From NCBI GenBank assembly GCA_003209475.1, contig QCQY01000011.1, positions 1-47,297 on the forward strand: a stretch of 47,297 nt of DNA. The letters run 5' to 3'. Below are positions 9,019 through 18,802 of the stretch, piece after piece (positions within the stretch are counted from its first letter, which is position 1; every line of letters starts with the position of its first letter). The DNA is from Prochlorococcus sp. AG-459-B06 (GTDB lineage: Bacteria > Cyanobacteriota > Cyanobacteriia > PCC-6307 > Cyanobiaceae). Position numbers and translations under genes: made by a program. The notes under the pieces are model-generated. The model saw only the letters and a program-made list of their open reading frames with translations. It was not told where the DNA came from and searched no databases.

Positions 9019-11001
9019 ATGTCATTAGATAAAAAAAATTCAATCAATAACATACTTGAAGAAAAGAGAATTTTCCCTCCATCAAAAAAATTTGCAGAAA
9101 ACTCAAACATTAGTACTCAAGAAGAATTACTAAGTCTAAAAAAACAAGCATCAGATAATCCTATTAAATTTTGGGAATCTTTTGCAAAATCTGAATTAGA
9201 TTGGTTTGAACCATTTCAAACTGTATTAGATAACGATAATGCGCCCTTTTTAAAATGGTTCAAAGAAGGGAAACTCAATATTACATATAATTGCTTAGAT
9301 AGATACATTAAGAGAGGGCTTGGAGGAAAGACTGCGCTCATATGGGAAGGTGAACCTGGGGATAGCAAAAAATATACATACGAAGAACTTCTAAAAGAGG
9401 TATGTAAAGCAGCTAATGCATTAAAAGAAATTGGTATAAAAAAAGGAGATTTGGTATGTATTTATATGCCTATGATTCCTGAAGCGATGTTTGCGATGTT
9501 AGCTTGTGCAAGAATTGGTGCGCCACATTCGGTTGTCTTTGGAGGATTTTCTTCAGAAGCTTTAAAAGATAGGTTAATTGATGGAAACGCAAGATTTGTT
9601 ATCACTGCTGATGGTGGCTTTAGAAAAGATAAAGTGATTGAACTTAAGCAAGCAGTCGATGCGGCAATTGAAAGTGGGGCAGATAAAGTTGTTGAAAAAG
9701 TAGTTGTTGTTCAACGAACCAAAAAAAACATTTCGATGGTTGCTGAAAGAGATTTATGGTGGCACGAATTATTAAAAGATCAAAAAGATCAGTGTGAACC
9801 AGAAATAATGAATAGCGAAGATAGACTTTTTATTCTTTACACTTCAGGCTCTACTGGAAAGCCCAAAGGTGTAGTCCACACCACAGGTGGTTACAATCTT
9901 TGGTCCCATTTGACATTTAAATGGATTTTTGATTTAAAAGATGACGACATTTACTGGTGTACTGCTGATGTTGGTTGGATTACAGGCCATAGTTACATAG
10001 TTTATGGGCCTTTATCTAATGGTGCTACAACCTTGATGTATGAGGGAGTGCCAAGACCATCAAATTTAGGGGCTTTTTGGGAAATTGTTCAAAAATATAA
10101 GGTTTCTATTTTTTATACTGCACCAACTGCAATAAGAGCATTTATGAAGTTTGGGCGCGAAATCCCTGATAAATATAATCTTGAGAGTCTTAGACTTTTG
10201 GGCACAGTTGGAGAACCAATTAATCCTGAAGCATGGATGTGGTACAAGGATGTTATTGGTAAAAATAAATGCCCTATTGTTGATACTTGGTGGCAAACTG
10301 AGACTGGTGGTGTGATGATAAGTCCCTTGCCTGGAGTCGTTGCTACAAAGCCAGGTTCAGCTACTTTCCCTCTTCCAGGAATCGAAGTTGAAATCGTTGA
10401 TAAGAATGGAGATAAGGTTAAGGAGAACGAGGGTGGCTATTTAATTATTAAGAAACCATGGCCAGGAATGATGAGAACAATACACGGAAACTCAGAGAGA
10501 TATTTGGAGAGTTATTGGGAATATATTTCCTTTAAAGGAGAAAAAAATGTTTACTTTGCTGGAGATGGAGCACGCATTGATGAAGATGGATATATATGGA
10601 TTATGGGAAGAGTTGATGATGTCATAAGTGTTTCAGGTCATCGGTTAGGAACAATGGAAATAGAATCTGCTTTGGTAAGTCATAAATCAGTTGCAGAGTC
10701 TGCAGTCGTCGGCAAAAAAGATGATTTAAAAGGTGAAGTTATAGTTGCTTTTGTATCTCTAGAGAAAGACGTGAATAGTTCTTCAGAATTAGTAGAGAAT
10801 TTAAAGAAACATGTTGTTAATGAAATTGGAATTATCGCAAAGCCTGAAAAAATTATAATTTCTGACTCTCTCCCGAAAACACGTAGTGGAAAAATTATGA
10901 GGAGAATTTTAAGATCTTTGGCTGCTGGAGAAAAAATTAGTGGTGATATAAGCACTCTTGAAGATAGTTCTGTTTTAGAAAAGCTGAAAGGATTATCCTA
11001 A
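9019..11001 (+). CDS. acs: Acs, acetyl-CoA synthetase
   Basis: Acs activates acetate with ATP to acetyl-AMP and then acetyl-CoA. It has the adenylate-forming signature [15 protein letters not shown] near residue 275, WWQTETGG near 427, [16 protein letters not shown] near 537, and the C-terminal [13 protein letters not shown], whose Lys is the residue regulated by acetylation in this family. At 660 residues it is full length. It stands alone on the plus strand after a 94-base spacer and overlaps the convergent DUF1350 gene by 4 bases at the stop codons. Confidence 0.97.
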   Translation: MSLDKKNSINNILEEKRIFPPSKKFAENSNISTQEELLSLKKQASDNPIKFWESFAKSELDWFEPFQTVLDNDNAPFLKWFKEGKLNITYNCLDRYIKRGLGGKTALIWEGEPGDSKKYTYEELLKEVCKAANALKEIGIKKGDLVCIYMPMIPEAMFAMLACARIGAPHSVVFGGFSSEALKDRLIDGNARFVITADGGFRKDKVIELKQAVDAAIESGADKVVEKVVVVQRTKKNISMVAERDLWWHELLKDQKDQCEPEIMNSEDRLFILYTSGSTGKPKGVVHTTGGYNLWSHLTFKWIFDLKDDDIYWCTADVGWITGHSYIVYGPLSNGATTLMYEGVPRPSNLGAFWEIVQKYKVSIFYTAPTAIRAFMKFGREIPDKYNLESLRLLGTVGEPINPEAWMWYKDVIGKNKCPIVDTWWQTETGGVMISPLPGVVATKPGSATFPLPGIEVEIVDKNGDKVKENEGGYLIIKKPWPGMMRTIHGNSERYLESYWEYISFKGEKNVYFAGDGARIDEDGYIWIMGRVDDVISVSGHRLGTMEIESALVSHKSVAESAVVGKKDDLKGEVIVAFVSLEKDVNSSSELVENLKKHVVNEIGIIAKPEKIIISDSLPKTRSGKIMRRILRSLAAGEKISGDISTLEDSSVLEKLKGLS

Positions 11002-11720
11002 TCAGAATCATCAATTAAATTGGAAATTTTTTTTATAGTATTTCTTTTGAATTCATCATCGGCCCAGTCTCCTAAAAAATTTTCTCTTAGTCCTGCGCTT
11101 GCAATTATTGTGTGTGTACCTCTTAACATCACCCCCTTAGAATTGTCTTCTTTTCTTGATTTCAGACAAGAAAATAATTTATCTGTTTGATCTAATTCGT
11201 CTGAGTTGAATTTTATTAGGAAGTTATTTTTTTGATTATATGTTTTTTCAATTAATCGCAAAGTTCTTTCAGGGCTTGGGCTGAATTCACTATTTAATTC
11301 TAATTTTTGAGAAATTTGTTTCAATAATGGAATTGATTTGTTAGCACTGAAGTTATTAAAACTAATTGATATGAATTTTTCGCAATTTCTTCCACCATCA
11401 GGGGAAATTAGATGAAGTTTGCAGCCTAGGCTATGACCAATTCTTATTGAAGGAATTGATGCTCCTATTCTCTTGGATAAAGATATTCGGCAATTCTTGA
11501 AATCTTTCCATGCTTTAATGGCAAGTTGTTGGTGATCAAATTGTGGAGTGTATTTATACGCATGTACTGCATAGTTTTTATTAATTAAACTCTCTATAAA
11601 TCTTCTATAAGTTAAATCTGGTTTAGAAGCTAAATAACTTCCACCAATAAATTCTATAATTTTTTTAGGATTTGAAGGCCAATAACAAAAATTGTTAAAT
11701 TGATATTTCGTAAAAGTCAT
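10998..11720 (-). CDS. DUF1350 family alpha/beta-hydrolase-like protein
   Basis: A 240-residue protein of the DUF1350 family found in cyanobacteria and plastids. The N-terminal [18 protein letters not shown] is characteristic. [12 protein letters not shown] near residue 115 has the shape of an alpha/beta-hydrolase nucleophile elbow (GHSLG). No substrate is known to me, and I cannot confirm the acid and His partners by eye. There is no signal peptide or membrane segment. It is convergent with acs and divergent from the DnaQ-like gene. Confidence 0.8.
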   Translation of the reverse strand: MTFTKYQFNNFCYWPSNPKKIIEFIGGSYLASKPDLTYRRFIESLINKNYAVHAYKYTPQFDHQQLAIKAWKDFKNCRISLSKRIGASIPSIRIGHSLGCKLHLISPDGGRNCEKFISISFNNFSANKSIPLLKQISQKLELNSEFSPSPERTLRLIEKTYNQKNNFLIKFNSDELDQTDKLFSCLKSRKEDNSKGVMLRGTHTIIASAGLRENFLGDWADDEFKRNTIKKISNLIDDSD

Positions 11721-11836
11721 CTTTTATAAACTAAAATTGTTTTAAAATTATTTTCTAATCATATTTCTTAATTTATATTAATTTAAGAGAAATTTTTATG
11801 AAATGCGTCAAGATAAATGAAACTGTTTTTAGCTAA

Positions 11837-12616
11837 TTGGAACTATCTAATAAAAAAGAGTTAAATCAATTGGATATTCTTCAGGATCAAGTTATCAGTA
11901 ATCCCTCTGAAGAGAGTGTTTTTAATCAAAATAAGAAAATTGAAAAAATTTTAATTCTTGATACTGAAACAACAGGTTTAGACGAAAATAAAGATGAAGT
12001 CATAGAGATTGGTTGTATTTTGTTTGATGTATCTTTTAAATGCGTGCTTTCACAAGTTTCATTTTTATTCCCAGTTAATAATAATGAAGCCGAACATGTT
12101 AATAGGATATCTGCTGAAGTAACTAATGTCTCTCAACCATGGGAAGATGGATTGAATTTCTTTCTGAAACTTGTTGATTGTTCAGACTTCATTGTCGCGC
12201 ATAATGTAGAGTTTGATAAGAAATGGTTTGGAAAAGGAAGATTACCTAAACTTAAAAAAAAATGGATATGTAGTTTAGAGGATATTAATTGGTCTTTTCA
12301 AAAATCACTAAAAAATAGACCCTCAGTAACTGATCTAGCCTTATCTTTTTCAATACCAGTTTGGAATTTACATAGAGCTTTATCTGATTGCTTTTACATA
12401 TCTGAGGTTTTCAAAAAATGCGACAACTTAGAGGAACTTTTACTTAAAGCTACTGAACCAAGGTTTTTATACAAGGCTTTGGTTAGTTATGAAGATAGGT
12501 CCTTAGCTAAAAATGCTGGTTTCAGATGGAATAGTCCTGTGCAAGGAGCTTGGTCAAGAAAATTAACTACTGATGAGGCAAAAAATCTTGATTTTAGAGT
12601 AGAGATTTTGAATTAA
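11837..12616 (+). CDS. DnaQ-like 3'-5' exonuclease (DEDD family)
   Basis: A 259-residue protein whose residues about 35-200 form an epsilon-subunit-like exonuclease domain. Motif Exo I is ILDTETTGLDE, Exo II lies in DFIVAHNVEFDKKWF, and Exo III in NLHRALSDCFYISEVF (His and Asp), giving a complete DEDDh set. The last 60 residues (YEDRSLAKNAGFRWNSPVQGAWSRKL) are a basic tail with conserved aromatics, not part of the nuclease core. The start is TTG right after an in-frame stop, with no strong ribosome site. It may be a proofreading subunit or a stand-alone repair or RNA exonuclease; sequence alone does not decide. Confidence 0.85.
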   Translation: MELSNKKELNQLDILQDQVISNPSEESVFNQNKKIEKILILDTETTGLDENKDEVIEIGCILFDVSFKCVLSQVSFLFPVNNNEAEHVNRISAEVTNVSQPWEDGLNFFLKLVDCSDFIVAHNVEFDKKWFGKGRLPKLKKKWICSLEDINWSFQKSLKNRPSVTDLALSFSIPVWNLHRALSDCFYISEVFKKCDNLEELLLKATEPRFLYKALVSYEDRSLAKNAGFRWNSPVQGAWSRKLTTDEAKNLDFRVEILN

Positions 12617-12646
12617 TATTTAATAAATTTTTGACTAAGAAAATAT

Positions 12647-13069
12647 TTAGTGCATCTTACAAGACATCCATTTATTACCCATTTTATGTGCCCCAATACA
12701 TCCGTATTTTAAGGAAGCCTTTTCAGCCTCTTGTTTAGTGTTAAATAGATCGGACATTATATTTTCCTTATTTGAATTTGAAATTTGTTTTAAATGATGT
12801 TGATGATTATTATGAGAATTAGGTGAATACTCCCATATCCCCATAGTAGTAACACCGGCAGAGATAATTCCCATACCAACTACTGATAAATTGACTATCC
12901 CCATTGCTACTGCACCAAAAGAAAATACACCCATTGGGACTACCCCAATACTTATTACTCCCATTGGGACTATACCTATTGAAACTATACCAAGAGGTGC
13001 TATTCCAAAAGCAATTTTTTTTGGCTTTGTACCGCAATGTTGATTCTCTTTACTTTTATTAATTCCCAA
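12647..13069 (-). CDS. Glycine-pentad repeat protein with C-terminal DUF3721
   Basis: A 140-residue protein in two parts. Residues about 22-80 are twelve consecutive five-residue units of form G-[IV]-x-x-[MLI] (for example GIVPM, GVISI, GVVPM, GVFSF). Alternating units carry Pro-Met and Ser-Ile endings, and the ninth begins with Ser. The segment is hydrophobic and could be membrane-embedded or a beta solenoid. After a His/Asn-rich linker (SHNNHQHH), residues about 104-140 match DUF3721: TKQEAEKASLKYGCIGAH, then WMSCKMH. The Cys, His and Met there suggest metal binding, but that is inference. The start is TTG. It is divergent from hisS and its function is unknown. Confidence 0.75.
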   Translation of the reverse strand: MGINKSKENQHCGTKPKKIAFGIAPLGIVSIGIVPMGVISIGVVPMGVFSFGAVAMGIVNLSVVGMGIISAGVTTMGIWEYSPNSHNNHQHHLKQISNSNKENIMSDLFNTKQEAEKASLKYGCIGAHKMGNKWMSCKMH

Positions 13070-13167
13070 TAGTTTTTCTAAATGTTAAATTAAAATTGTC
13101 TCACAGAATAACCAATCAAAGATTAATTTCTAGATGAATTAAAAATTTTGAATTATTTTTTAAAACT

Positions 13168-14457
13168 TTGAATAACTTAAAAAACCTAAGAGGAACAGTA
13201 GACCTATTTCCTGATCAATTAATAAAGTGGCAAAACGTTGAGAAAATTGTATTGGAACAGCTTTCGAGAGCATCCATCAAAGAAATAAGAACACCAATAT
13301 TGGAAATGACCGAATTATTTATAAGAGGAATTGGTGAAGGAACAGATGTTGTCAGTAAGGAAATGTATACATTTCTTGATAGGGGGGAGAGATCTTGCAC
13401 TCTCAGACCTGAAGGAACAGCTTCAGTCGCACGAGCGTTAATACAAAATGGAATATCGTCTAATCCTCTTCAAAAACTTTGGTACATGGGTCCTATGTTT
13501 CGATACGAAAGACCTCAAGCAGGAAGGCAAAGACAGTTTCATCAGTTAGGTGTTGAGTTTATAGGACATGATTCAGTTAGAAGTGATGTTGAAATTATTG
13601 CTTTAGCTTGGGATATCTTAAGTAAATTAGGAATAAAAGATCTCAATCTTGAAATAAATACTTTAGGTGATACTAATGACAGATCAAATTTTCAAAAATC
13701 TTTTTTAAAATGGTTAGAAATAAATAAAGATTCTCTAGATTTAGATTCTCAGAATAGGATTACTAAAAACCCTTTGAGGATTTTGGACTCAAAGAATATT
13801 CAAACTAAAAAAGTTCTTGAAAATGCACCAAGATTATTTGATTTTTTGTCTGAAAAAAGTCATAACCGATATTTAGACTTAAAAAGACAATTAGAGATTT
13901 TAAAAATACGTTATATTGAAAATTTTAATCTAGTAAGAGGTTTAGATTATTACACTCATACAGCCTTTGAAATTACTAGTGGATCTCTAGGCTCCCAAGC
14001 TACAGTTTGTGGGGGAGGAAGATACGACGATTTAATAAAACAAATGGGAGGGCCAAATACCCCTGCAATTGGATTCGCTATTGGATTTGAAAGATTAATC
14101 TTACTAGCGGGAAAAGAGCTTGAAGTCCCAAGAAATACTGATATTTATATTATTAATCAAGGCTTAATTGCTGAATCATTAGCTATGAATTTATCTAGAA
14201 AATTAAGAAATTATGATTTATTAGTCGAGTTGGATTTAAGTGGAGCCTCCTTCTCTAAACAATTTAAAAAGGCTAATAAACTAAAATCTAAATGTATTAT
14301 TGTAATTGGTGATGATGAGGCGGCCAATGGAGAATTTATCATAAGGTTATTTGATCAATCAGATAATGGGAATGAAGAAGAGGTTATATCTTTTGATAAT
14401 GATATTAAATTAGAAAACTGGATAAACAATAACTTAATTGTAAAGAGATGTTCTTGA
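13168..14457 (+). CDS. hisS: HisS, histidyl-tRNA synthetase
   Basis: A class II aminoacyl-tRNA synthetase that charges tRNA-His. Motif 2 is GPMFRYERPQAGRQRQFHQ near residue 110, the His-specific segment RGLDYYTHTAFE is near residue 258, GGGRYDDLIKQMGG is near residue 285, and motif 3 GFAIGFERLIL is near residue 307. A C-terminal anticodon-binding domain follows from about 325. The length of 429 is normal. The start is TTG, giving MNNLKNLRGTVDLFP, as expected for the family. The downstream small gene overlaps its end by 10 bases. Confidence 0.97.
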   Translation: MNNLKNLRGTVDLFPDQLIKWQNVEKIVLEQLSRASIKEIRTPILEMTELFIRGIGEGTDVVSKEMYTFLDRGERSCTLRPEGTASVARALIQNGISSNPLQKLWYMGPMFRYERPQAGRQRQFHQLGVEFIGHDSVRSDVEIIALAWDILSKLGIKDLNLEINTLGDTNDRSNFQKSFLKWLEINKDSLDLDSQNRITKNPLRILDSKNIQTKKVLENAPRLFDFLSEKSHNRYLDLKRQLEILKIRYIENFNLVRGLDYYTHTAFEITSGSLGSQATVCGGGRYDDLIKQMGGPNTPAIGFAIGFERLILLAGKELEVPRNTDIYIINQGLIAESLAMNLSRKLRNYDLLVELDLSGASFSKQFKKANKLKSKCIIVIGDDEAANGEFIIRLFDQSDNGNEEEVISFDNDIKLENWINNNLIVKRCS

Positions 14458-14738
14458 AGATAGTTATAATTTTTCTTTTTATGTTTATTTTTATTTATTT
14501 AAGGAATTTTTTTAAATTAAATAGAAAGCAAAAAGTTTTGAAGGCTAATAAATTAAAAACTTTCAATAAAAAGAATCTTTATAACTGGATGAATTTAACT
14601 AAAAAAGAAAGATATAACTTATCCAAACAAGATTCTGTTAACTATATGGATAGAAGAAAACTTTTATTAGACGAAATTAGAAATGAATATAAGAAAATAT
14701 CTAGAAAAAATTCTGATGGGAATATTAAGAAAAAATAA
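14448..14738 (+). CDS. Small membrane-anchored basic protein, unknown
   Basis: A 96-residue protein with one N-terminal membrane helix (residues about 4-17) followed by a strongly basic, Lys/Asn-rich cytoplasmic or lumenal tail. I recognise no family. It overlaps hisS by 10 bases and ends 2 bases before the next gene, so the three are probably cotranscribed. The ATG start and intact reading frame between coupled neighbours support a real gene. Confidence 0.65.
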   Translation: MFLKIVIIFLFMFIFIYLRNFFKLNRKQKVLKANKLKTFNKKNLYNWMNLTKKERYNLSKQDSVNYMDRRKLLLDEIRNEYKKISRKNSDGNIKKK

Positions 14739-14740
14739 TT

Positions 14741-15040
14741 GTGGAAAATTACTGGACTTCTAACAAAACCATAAATGGATTGAGACATTTCGTTTTAGTA
14801 AATGAGACTAAAGAAAAAGGAAATTTTAGTTTTTTAATGGTTTCTGTCCTTGATTCTGAAATTTACTTAAAAACTACTTATGAAGAACTAATGAATAGTG
14901 GAAATTGGCACAAGGGTTGGATCAATCTTTCAAAGCATCAATCTATAAATGAAGAATACGTTAATTTTAAATCCATTAATAAAGGAGAGGGTATCGATGA
15001 GATATTCATTAATGAAGATTCTTTATTTAATATTTCTTAA
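14741..15040 (+). CDS. Tryptophan-rich conserved protein (TIGR02450/DUF2389 type)
   Basis: A 99-residue protein with the pattern W-x-S-x-x-T-x-N-G-x-R-H-F at the N-terminus and a central ELMNSGNWHKGWINL. This fits the small Trp-rich family TIGR02450 (DUF2389), whose function is unknown. The start is GTG, 2 bases after the preceding stop. No membrane segment or cofactor motif is visible. The family call rests on the remembered N-terminal WT-x-NGWRHFEV pattern and is not searched. Confidence 0.65.
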   Translation: MENYWTSNKTINGLRHFVLVNETKEKGNFSFLMVSVLDSEIYLKTTYEELMNSGNWHKGWINLSKHQSINEEYVNFKSINKGEGIDEIFINEDSLFNIS

Positions 15041-15177
15041 TTTGATATAAATCTTTCGAATCTCTCTCTCATTGTAAATACTAGGTTTTTTGTTACTTAA
15101 TAATTATTTAAAAGTTTTACCCCTTTCAAAAAAATAAAATTAACGTTATCAAGGATTAATAATATTTACTTAATTCA

Positions 15178-15411
15178 ATGTTAGGGGACATGTGGAGCTC
15201 ATCTGAGTTGACCGCGGAAAAACTAGGAATAACTGAAATTAAACTTTCTTTTTTACGTGAAAATGGAATACTCAAGCCAGGGATTCATTGGAAAAGCTCT
15301 CCACTCGGTCAGAAAAAACCATGGAAACCTAGAGCCCTTTACAATATAAAAATGTGCAGAAAAATAATTAATAAATTTTATTCTGAAGAAAACTTTAATA
15401 TCGCAGCCTAA
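15178..15411 (+). CDS. Small HTH/excisionase-like protein, unknown
   Basis: A 77-residue protein beginning MLGDMWSSSELTAEKLGI. The segment SELTAEKLGITEIKLSFLRENG (split across residues 8-29) looks like the first helices of a winged helix or excisionase-type DNA-binding domain. It is followed by KPGIHWKSS and a Trp/Pro-rich turn. Similar short proteins occur in marine cyanobacteria, but I know no function. Two ATGs are possible (15178 and 15190). AGGGG lies only 2 bases before the second, so I keep the first. Confidence 0.55.
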   Translation: MLGDMWSSSELTAEKLGITEIKLSFLRENGILKPGIHWKSSPLGQKKPWKPRALYNIKMCRKIINKFYSEENFNIAA

Positions 15412-15458
15412 AAACTAAATGTATTTTTTGATTAATTTGAAAAAAATATTTAAAATTT

Positions 15459-15635
15459 TTATTCAATTAGATTCTCATCCTTACACTCAATTAGAGTGTT
15501 TTGCAAAGTTGGATATAAGTTAATCATATTTATATATTGTTTTGATTTTCTGTATGATTTTGCAGCCTTTTTGTAATGAACTTCCGATTTCATTTCTAGT
15601 GCAAATTTTCTAGAAGACTTTTGAGAAGTAGTCAT
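15459..15635 (-). CDS. Small lysine-rich protein, unknown
   Basis: An ATG-initiated frame of 58 codons on the minus strand inside the large gap before pcbA. The product begins MTTSQKSSRKFALEMKSEV, is rich in Lys, Tyr and Ser in the first half (KKAAKSYRKSKQYINM) and ends ECKDENLIE. The composition looks like a real soluble helical protein. There is no strong ribosome-binding site and no recognised family, so it could still be chance. Confidence 0.4.
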   Translation of the reverse strand: MTTSQKSSRKFALEMKSEVHYKKAAKSYRKSKQYINMINLYPTLQNTLIECKDENLIE

Positions 15636-15964
15636 AATATTAGATGTCTTATCCCATATTTAATAATTGTTTGAGAATGAGGCAATAGACAGGATGGTTT
15701 AATGAAACAAAACATCGTTTAATGTCAGCAAAATGAAATTTTTTAAACTTATTTGAATTGAAAATAATGGTTTATTTTAAAAAACTTATATCTCTGAGAA
15801 AAGTTTTTCTACATTAAATCTACCTTCTTTGCTCTTTGATTTCCATATGAAGATTTTTTGTTTAGTGATAGCTAGGATTACTAACCTTTACAATTTTGTT
15901 ATGAATTCAACTGTTTGGTGAAATATAAAGTATTCTCAAAACGTTTAAGCTAATCAATTCCTAA
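15636..15964. other. Non-coding gap upstream of pcbA
   Basis: These 329 bases are very AT-rich and hold no convincing frame. They should carry the pcbA promoter and leader. The best -10 candidate is TATAAA at 15924-15929, but no -35 element at good spacing and no Shine-Dalgarno before the pcbA ATG are visible. Weak or absent ribosome sites are common in this genome type. Confidence 0.4.
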
Positions 15965-17023
15965 ATGCAAACCTATGGTAATCCAGATACCACCTATGGA
16001 TGGTGGGCTGGTAATTCAGGTGTAGCAAATCGCTCAGGAAAATTCATTGCTGCTCATGTAGCTCATGCAGGATTAATCGTTTTCTGGGCGGGTGCTTTCA
16101 CCCTTTTCGAACTTTCACGATTTGACCCAAGTGTTCCAATGGGACACCAACCTCTTATCGCACTTCCTCATTTGGCGACCCTAGGAATTGGGTTTGATGC
16201 TGATGGAGTAATGATGGGAGATACAAAGCCTGTCCTCGCGATAGCAATTGTTCACTTAGTTTCCTCTATGGTCTTAGCAGCTGGAGGACTTTTACATTCT
16301 CTTCTTCTTCCCGGAAATTTAGAAGATTCTGAAGTCGCAAGAGCAAGAAAATTCAATATCGAATGGGATAATCCTGATAAATTGACATTTATTCTTGGTC
16401 ACCATTTAATTATTCTTGGATTTGCAGTTATTCTTCTTGTTGAATGGGCTCGAGTTCACGGGGTTTATGACCCAGCAATTGGAGCAGTAAGGCAAGTTGA
16501 GTATGATTTAAATCTAGCCGAGATTTGGAATCACCAGACAGATTTCCTTCTGATTGATGATTTAGAGGATGTCATGGGAGGCCATGCTTTCTTAGCATTT
16601 GTTTTAATAACAGGTGGCTCCTGGCATATTGCAACCAAGCAAGTTGGTGAATTTACCAAATTCAAAGGTAAGGGTCTTTTATCTGCAGAAGCGGTACTTT
16701 CATGGTCCTTGGCAGGTATAGGTTGGATGGCAATTATTGCTGCTTTCTGGAGTGCATCTAATACAACTGTTTATCCAGTTGAGTTTTTTGGTGAACCACT
16801 TGAATTAAAGTTTAGTATTTCTCCTTATTGGATTGATACTGTTGACCTCCCTGATGGTACTTATACCTCAAGAGCTTGGTTAGCTAATGTTCACTACTAC
16901 TTTGGATTTTTCTTTATTCAAGGTCACCTATGGCACGCTTTAAGAGCTTTAGGCTTTGACTTTAAGAGAGTTACAAATGCTATTAGTAATATTGATAGCG
17001 CAACAGTTACACTTAAGGATTAA
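15965..17023 (+). CDS. pcbA: PcbA, divinyl chlorophyll a/b-binding antenna protein
   Basis: A 352-residue thylakoid protein of the CP43/IsiA/Pcb family, the main light-harvesting antenna of Prochlorococcus in place of phycobilisomes. Six membrane helices are evident, with paired His residues typical of chlorophyll ligation: [13 protein letters not shown] in helix [18 protein letters not shown] in helix [11 protein letters not shown] in helix III and a late [19 protein letters not shown] in helix VI. The large lumenal loop of CP43 between helices V and VI is short here, as in Pcb proteins. A strong terminator follows 24 bases after the stop, and the gene appears monocistronic. Its presence is the clearest taxonomic marker of the window. 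Confidence 0.95.
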   Translation: MQTYGNPDTTYGWWAGNSGVANRSGKFIAAHVAHAGLIVFWAGAFTLFELSRFDPSVPMGHQPLIALPHLATLGIGFDADGVMMGDTKPVLAIAIVHLVSSMVLAAGGLLHSLLLPGNLEDSEVARARKFNIEWDNPDKLTFILGHHLIILGFAVILLVEWARVHGVYDPAIGAVRQVEYDLNLAEIWNHQTDFLLIDDLEDVMGGHAFLAFVLITGGSWHIATKQVGEFTKFKGKGLLSAEAVLSWSLAGIGWMAIIAAFWSASNTTVYPVEFFGEPLELKFSISPYWIDTVDLPDGTYTSRAWLANVHYYFGFFFIQGHLWHALRALGFDFKRVTNAISNIDSATVTLKD

Positions 17024-17047
17024 TTCCTAAATTTCTTTATTAATATC

Positions 17048-17076
17048 AAAAGGCTCCTCTAACCGGAGCCTTTTTT
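17048..17076 (+). terminator. Rho-independent terminator of pcbA
   Basis: A 10-bp perfect stem (AAAAGGCTCC-type arm at 17048-17057 with GGAGCCTTTT at 17065-17074), a 7-base loop and a T run. It lies 24 bases after the pcbA stop codon. The GC-rich core stands out from its AT-rich surroundings. Confidence 0.93.
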
Positions 17077-17116
17077 ATTTGAAAAATTTTGTTTATTAAT
17101 TTAGATTTATTAGTAT

Positions 17117-18505
17117 ATGTTATTGAAGTCATTGAATATTATTTCTCTACAGGATAAAAATATTTTTTCAAATTCTATATATATAAGTTTTTTGGGATTT
17201 TTAATTATAATTTTTTTCTTGATTTTTGGGAGGAGATTAAAACTGGCTGTTCAGCTCGAGAGATTTGGACTGCCAATAGCAGTAATATCAGGAATTTTAG
17301 GTATATCTATAGGTCCATTTGGAGCGATACACTTCTTGCCCAAAGAAACAATTAATGTTTGGAGTAATTTTCCTACTCCTCTTTTATCATTAGTTTTCGC
17401 AACTTTAATGATGGGCAGACCTATCCCAAATATAAGTGGTTTAGTTAAACCTATTTTTAATCAATTTTTGCTTGCTCTTTCCCTAGGTTTCGGACAATTT
17501 TTCGTTGGTGGTTTAGTTGTTAAATATTTTTTGCCCCCAACTATGGAAACTAATCCTCTAATGGGATGTTTGATCGAGGTTGGTTTTGAGGGGGGGCATG
17601 GAGCCGCATCAATCATCGGAGAGAGTTTTAATAGATTAGGTTTCCCAAATGGTTTAGATCTCGGTCTGGCTATGGCAACAATGGGTCTTTTATCATCTTC
17701 ATTATTGGGCAGCATTTTTATTTTCCTTGGAAGGACTTTTGGTATTTCAGATACAGAGGAAATTTCCGAAAAAATAGATAATCAAAAAGAAAATACAAAG
17801 ATAGGAATTTTTGCGGATTTAAGAATTTTGATAATAAATCTTGGATTCTCTGGTTTGGCAATTTCTTTTGGTGTTTTATTACTTAAATTTTTGAAATATA
17901 TCTCGAATCCTTTTGGTGACTTTTCTAGAGAAATTATTTTTTCGCTTCCAGTATTCCCCTTTATTCTAATAGGTTCGCTCCTAATTAGATATATTTTAGA
18001 GAAAACCAAAAATACAGAATTTATTTCAAATATTTTGCAAAGAGAGATTGGGATTTTATCTACTGATCTATTGATTTTTTCGGCTATGGCAAGCTTAGAT
18101 ATTTCTATTGTTTTTGAAAATTGGAAAATAATCTTAGTTTTTACTATTTTTGGGTTACTTTGGAATTTAATTTGTATTGCTTATTTTGCATACTTTATAT
18201 TTGATGATTACTGGTTTGAAAAAAGTTTGATAGAGTTTGGAAACTCTACAGGTGTAGTTGCTTCAGGATTACTTCTCTTAAGGCTTGCAGATCCCAAAAA
18301 TATTTCTAGAACTCTCCCAATTTTTACATCAAAACAGCTTTTCGCACAATTAGTTCTATCAGGTGGATTTTTCACAGTTTTGGCCCCTTTGATGATTGCA
18401 AAAATTGGAATAGATTATTGGACAGAAATTTGTGCTGTAATTACATTTGTAATTCTTCTTATTGCATATATTTTTAATAAAGGAGAATTGAAAAAATCTC
18501 TTTAA
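17117..18505 (+). CDS. GltS-like sodium:glutamate symporter family protein (ESS)
   Basis: A 462-residue inner membrane protein with about 11-12 hydrophobic segments in two similar halves. The motif EVGFEGGHGAASIIGESF near residue 154 corresponds to the GHGT/A reentrant-loop signature of the GltS (ESS) family. The second half carries EFGNSTGVVASGLLLLR near residue 372, the inverted-repeat counterpart. GltS transports glutamate with Na+. The present substrate is uncertain, because the glycine-rich loops differ from the E. coli type. It begins 94 bases after pcbA's end, behind that gene's terminator. Confidence 0.78.
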   Translation: MLLKSLNIISLQDKNIFSNSIYISFLGFLIIIFFLIFGRRLKLAVQLERFGLPIAVISGILGISIGPFGAIHFLPKETINVWSNFPTPLLSLVFATLMMGRPIPNISGLVKPIFNQFLLALSLGFGQFFVGGLVVKYFLPPTMETNPLMGCLIEVGFEGGHGAASIIGESFNRLGFPNGLDLGLAMATMGLLSSSLLGSIFIFLGRTFGISDTEEISEKIDNQKENTKIGIFADLRILIINLGFSGLAISFGVLLLKFLKYISNPFGDFSREIIFSLPVFPFILIGSLLIRYILEKTKNTEFISNILQREIGILSTDLLIFSAMASLDISIVFENWKIILVFTIFGLLWNLICIAYFAYFIFDDYWFEKSLIEFGNSTGVVASGLLLLRLADPKNISRTLPIFTSKQLFAQLVLSGGFFTVLAPLMIAKIGIDYWTEICAVITFVILLIAYIFNKGELKKSL

Positions 18506-18544
18506 TAACTCTAGAATATTCTTATAATTATTTTTATTTTTTAA

Positions 18545-18802
18545 ATGTCATTTGCATCCTACGATATTCCGCCTCAAGAAAATAAAGGGAAGTGGTTTAG
18601 GAGTCATTTACTTGGGAGGGAAATCGAACTCGGAGAATTATATAGTCTTGGATCAAATGATTTGGATTTACTTATGGCTGAGACTGCTGAAATAAGAAGC
18701 GACCTTGATTTTAAAGAAAAGAATATTGGTAAATTTAGAACTGCAGGATATTTTTTGGAGTTAGCACGGATAATTGAGAAAAGGAAGTTATTAGAAAGCT
18801 AA
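18545..18802 (+). CDS. Conserved small cyanobacterial protein, unknown
   Basis: An 85-residue soluble protein beginning MSFASYDIPPQENKGKWFRS. The acidic central part (LDLLMAETAEIRSDLDF) and a helical, basic end are seen. I recognise no domain. It sits 39 bases after the symporter on the same strand and overlaps the convergent GST-like gene by 4 bases. Confidence 0.65.
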   Translation: MSFASYDIPPQENKGKWFRSHLLGREIELGELYSLGSNDLDLLMAETAEIRSDLDFKEKNIGKFRTAGYFLELARIIEKRKLLES

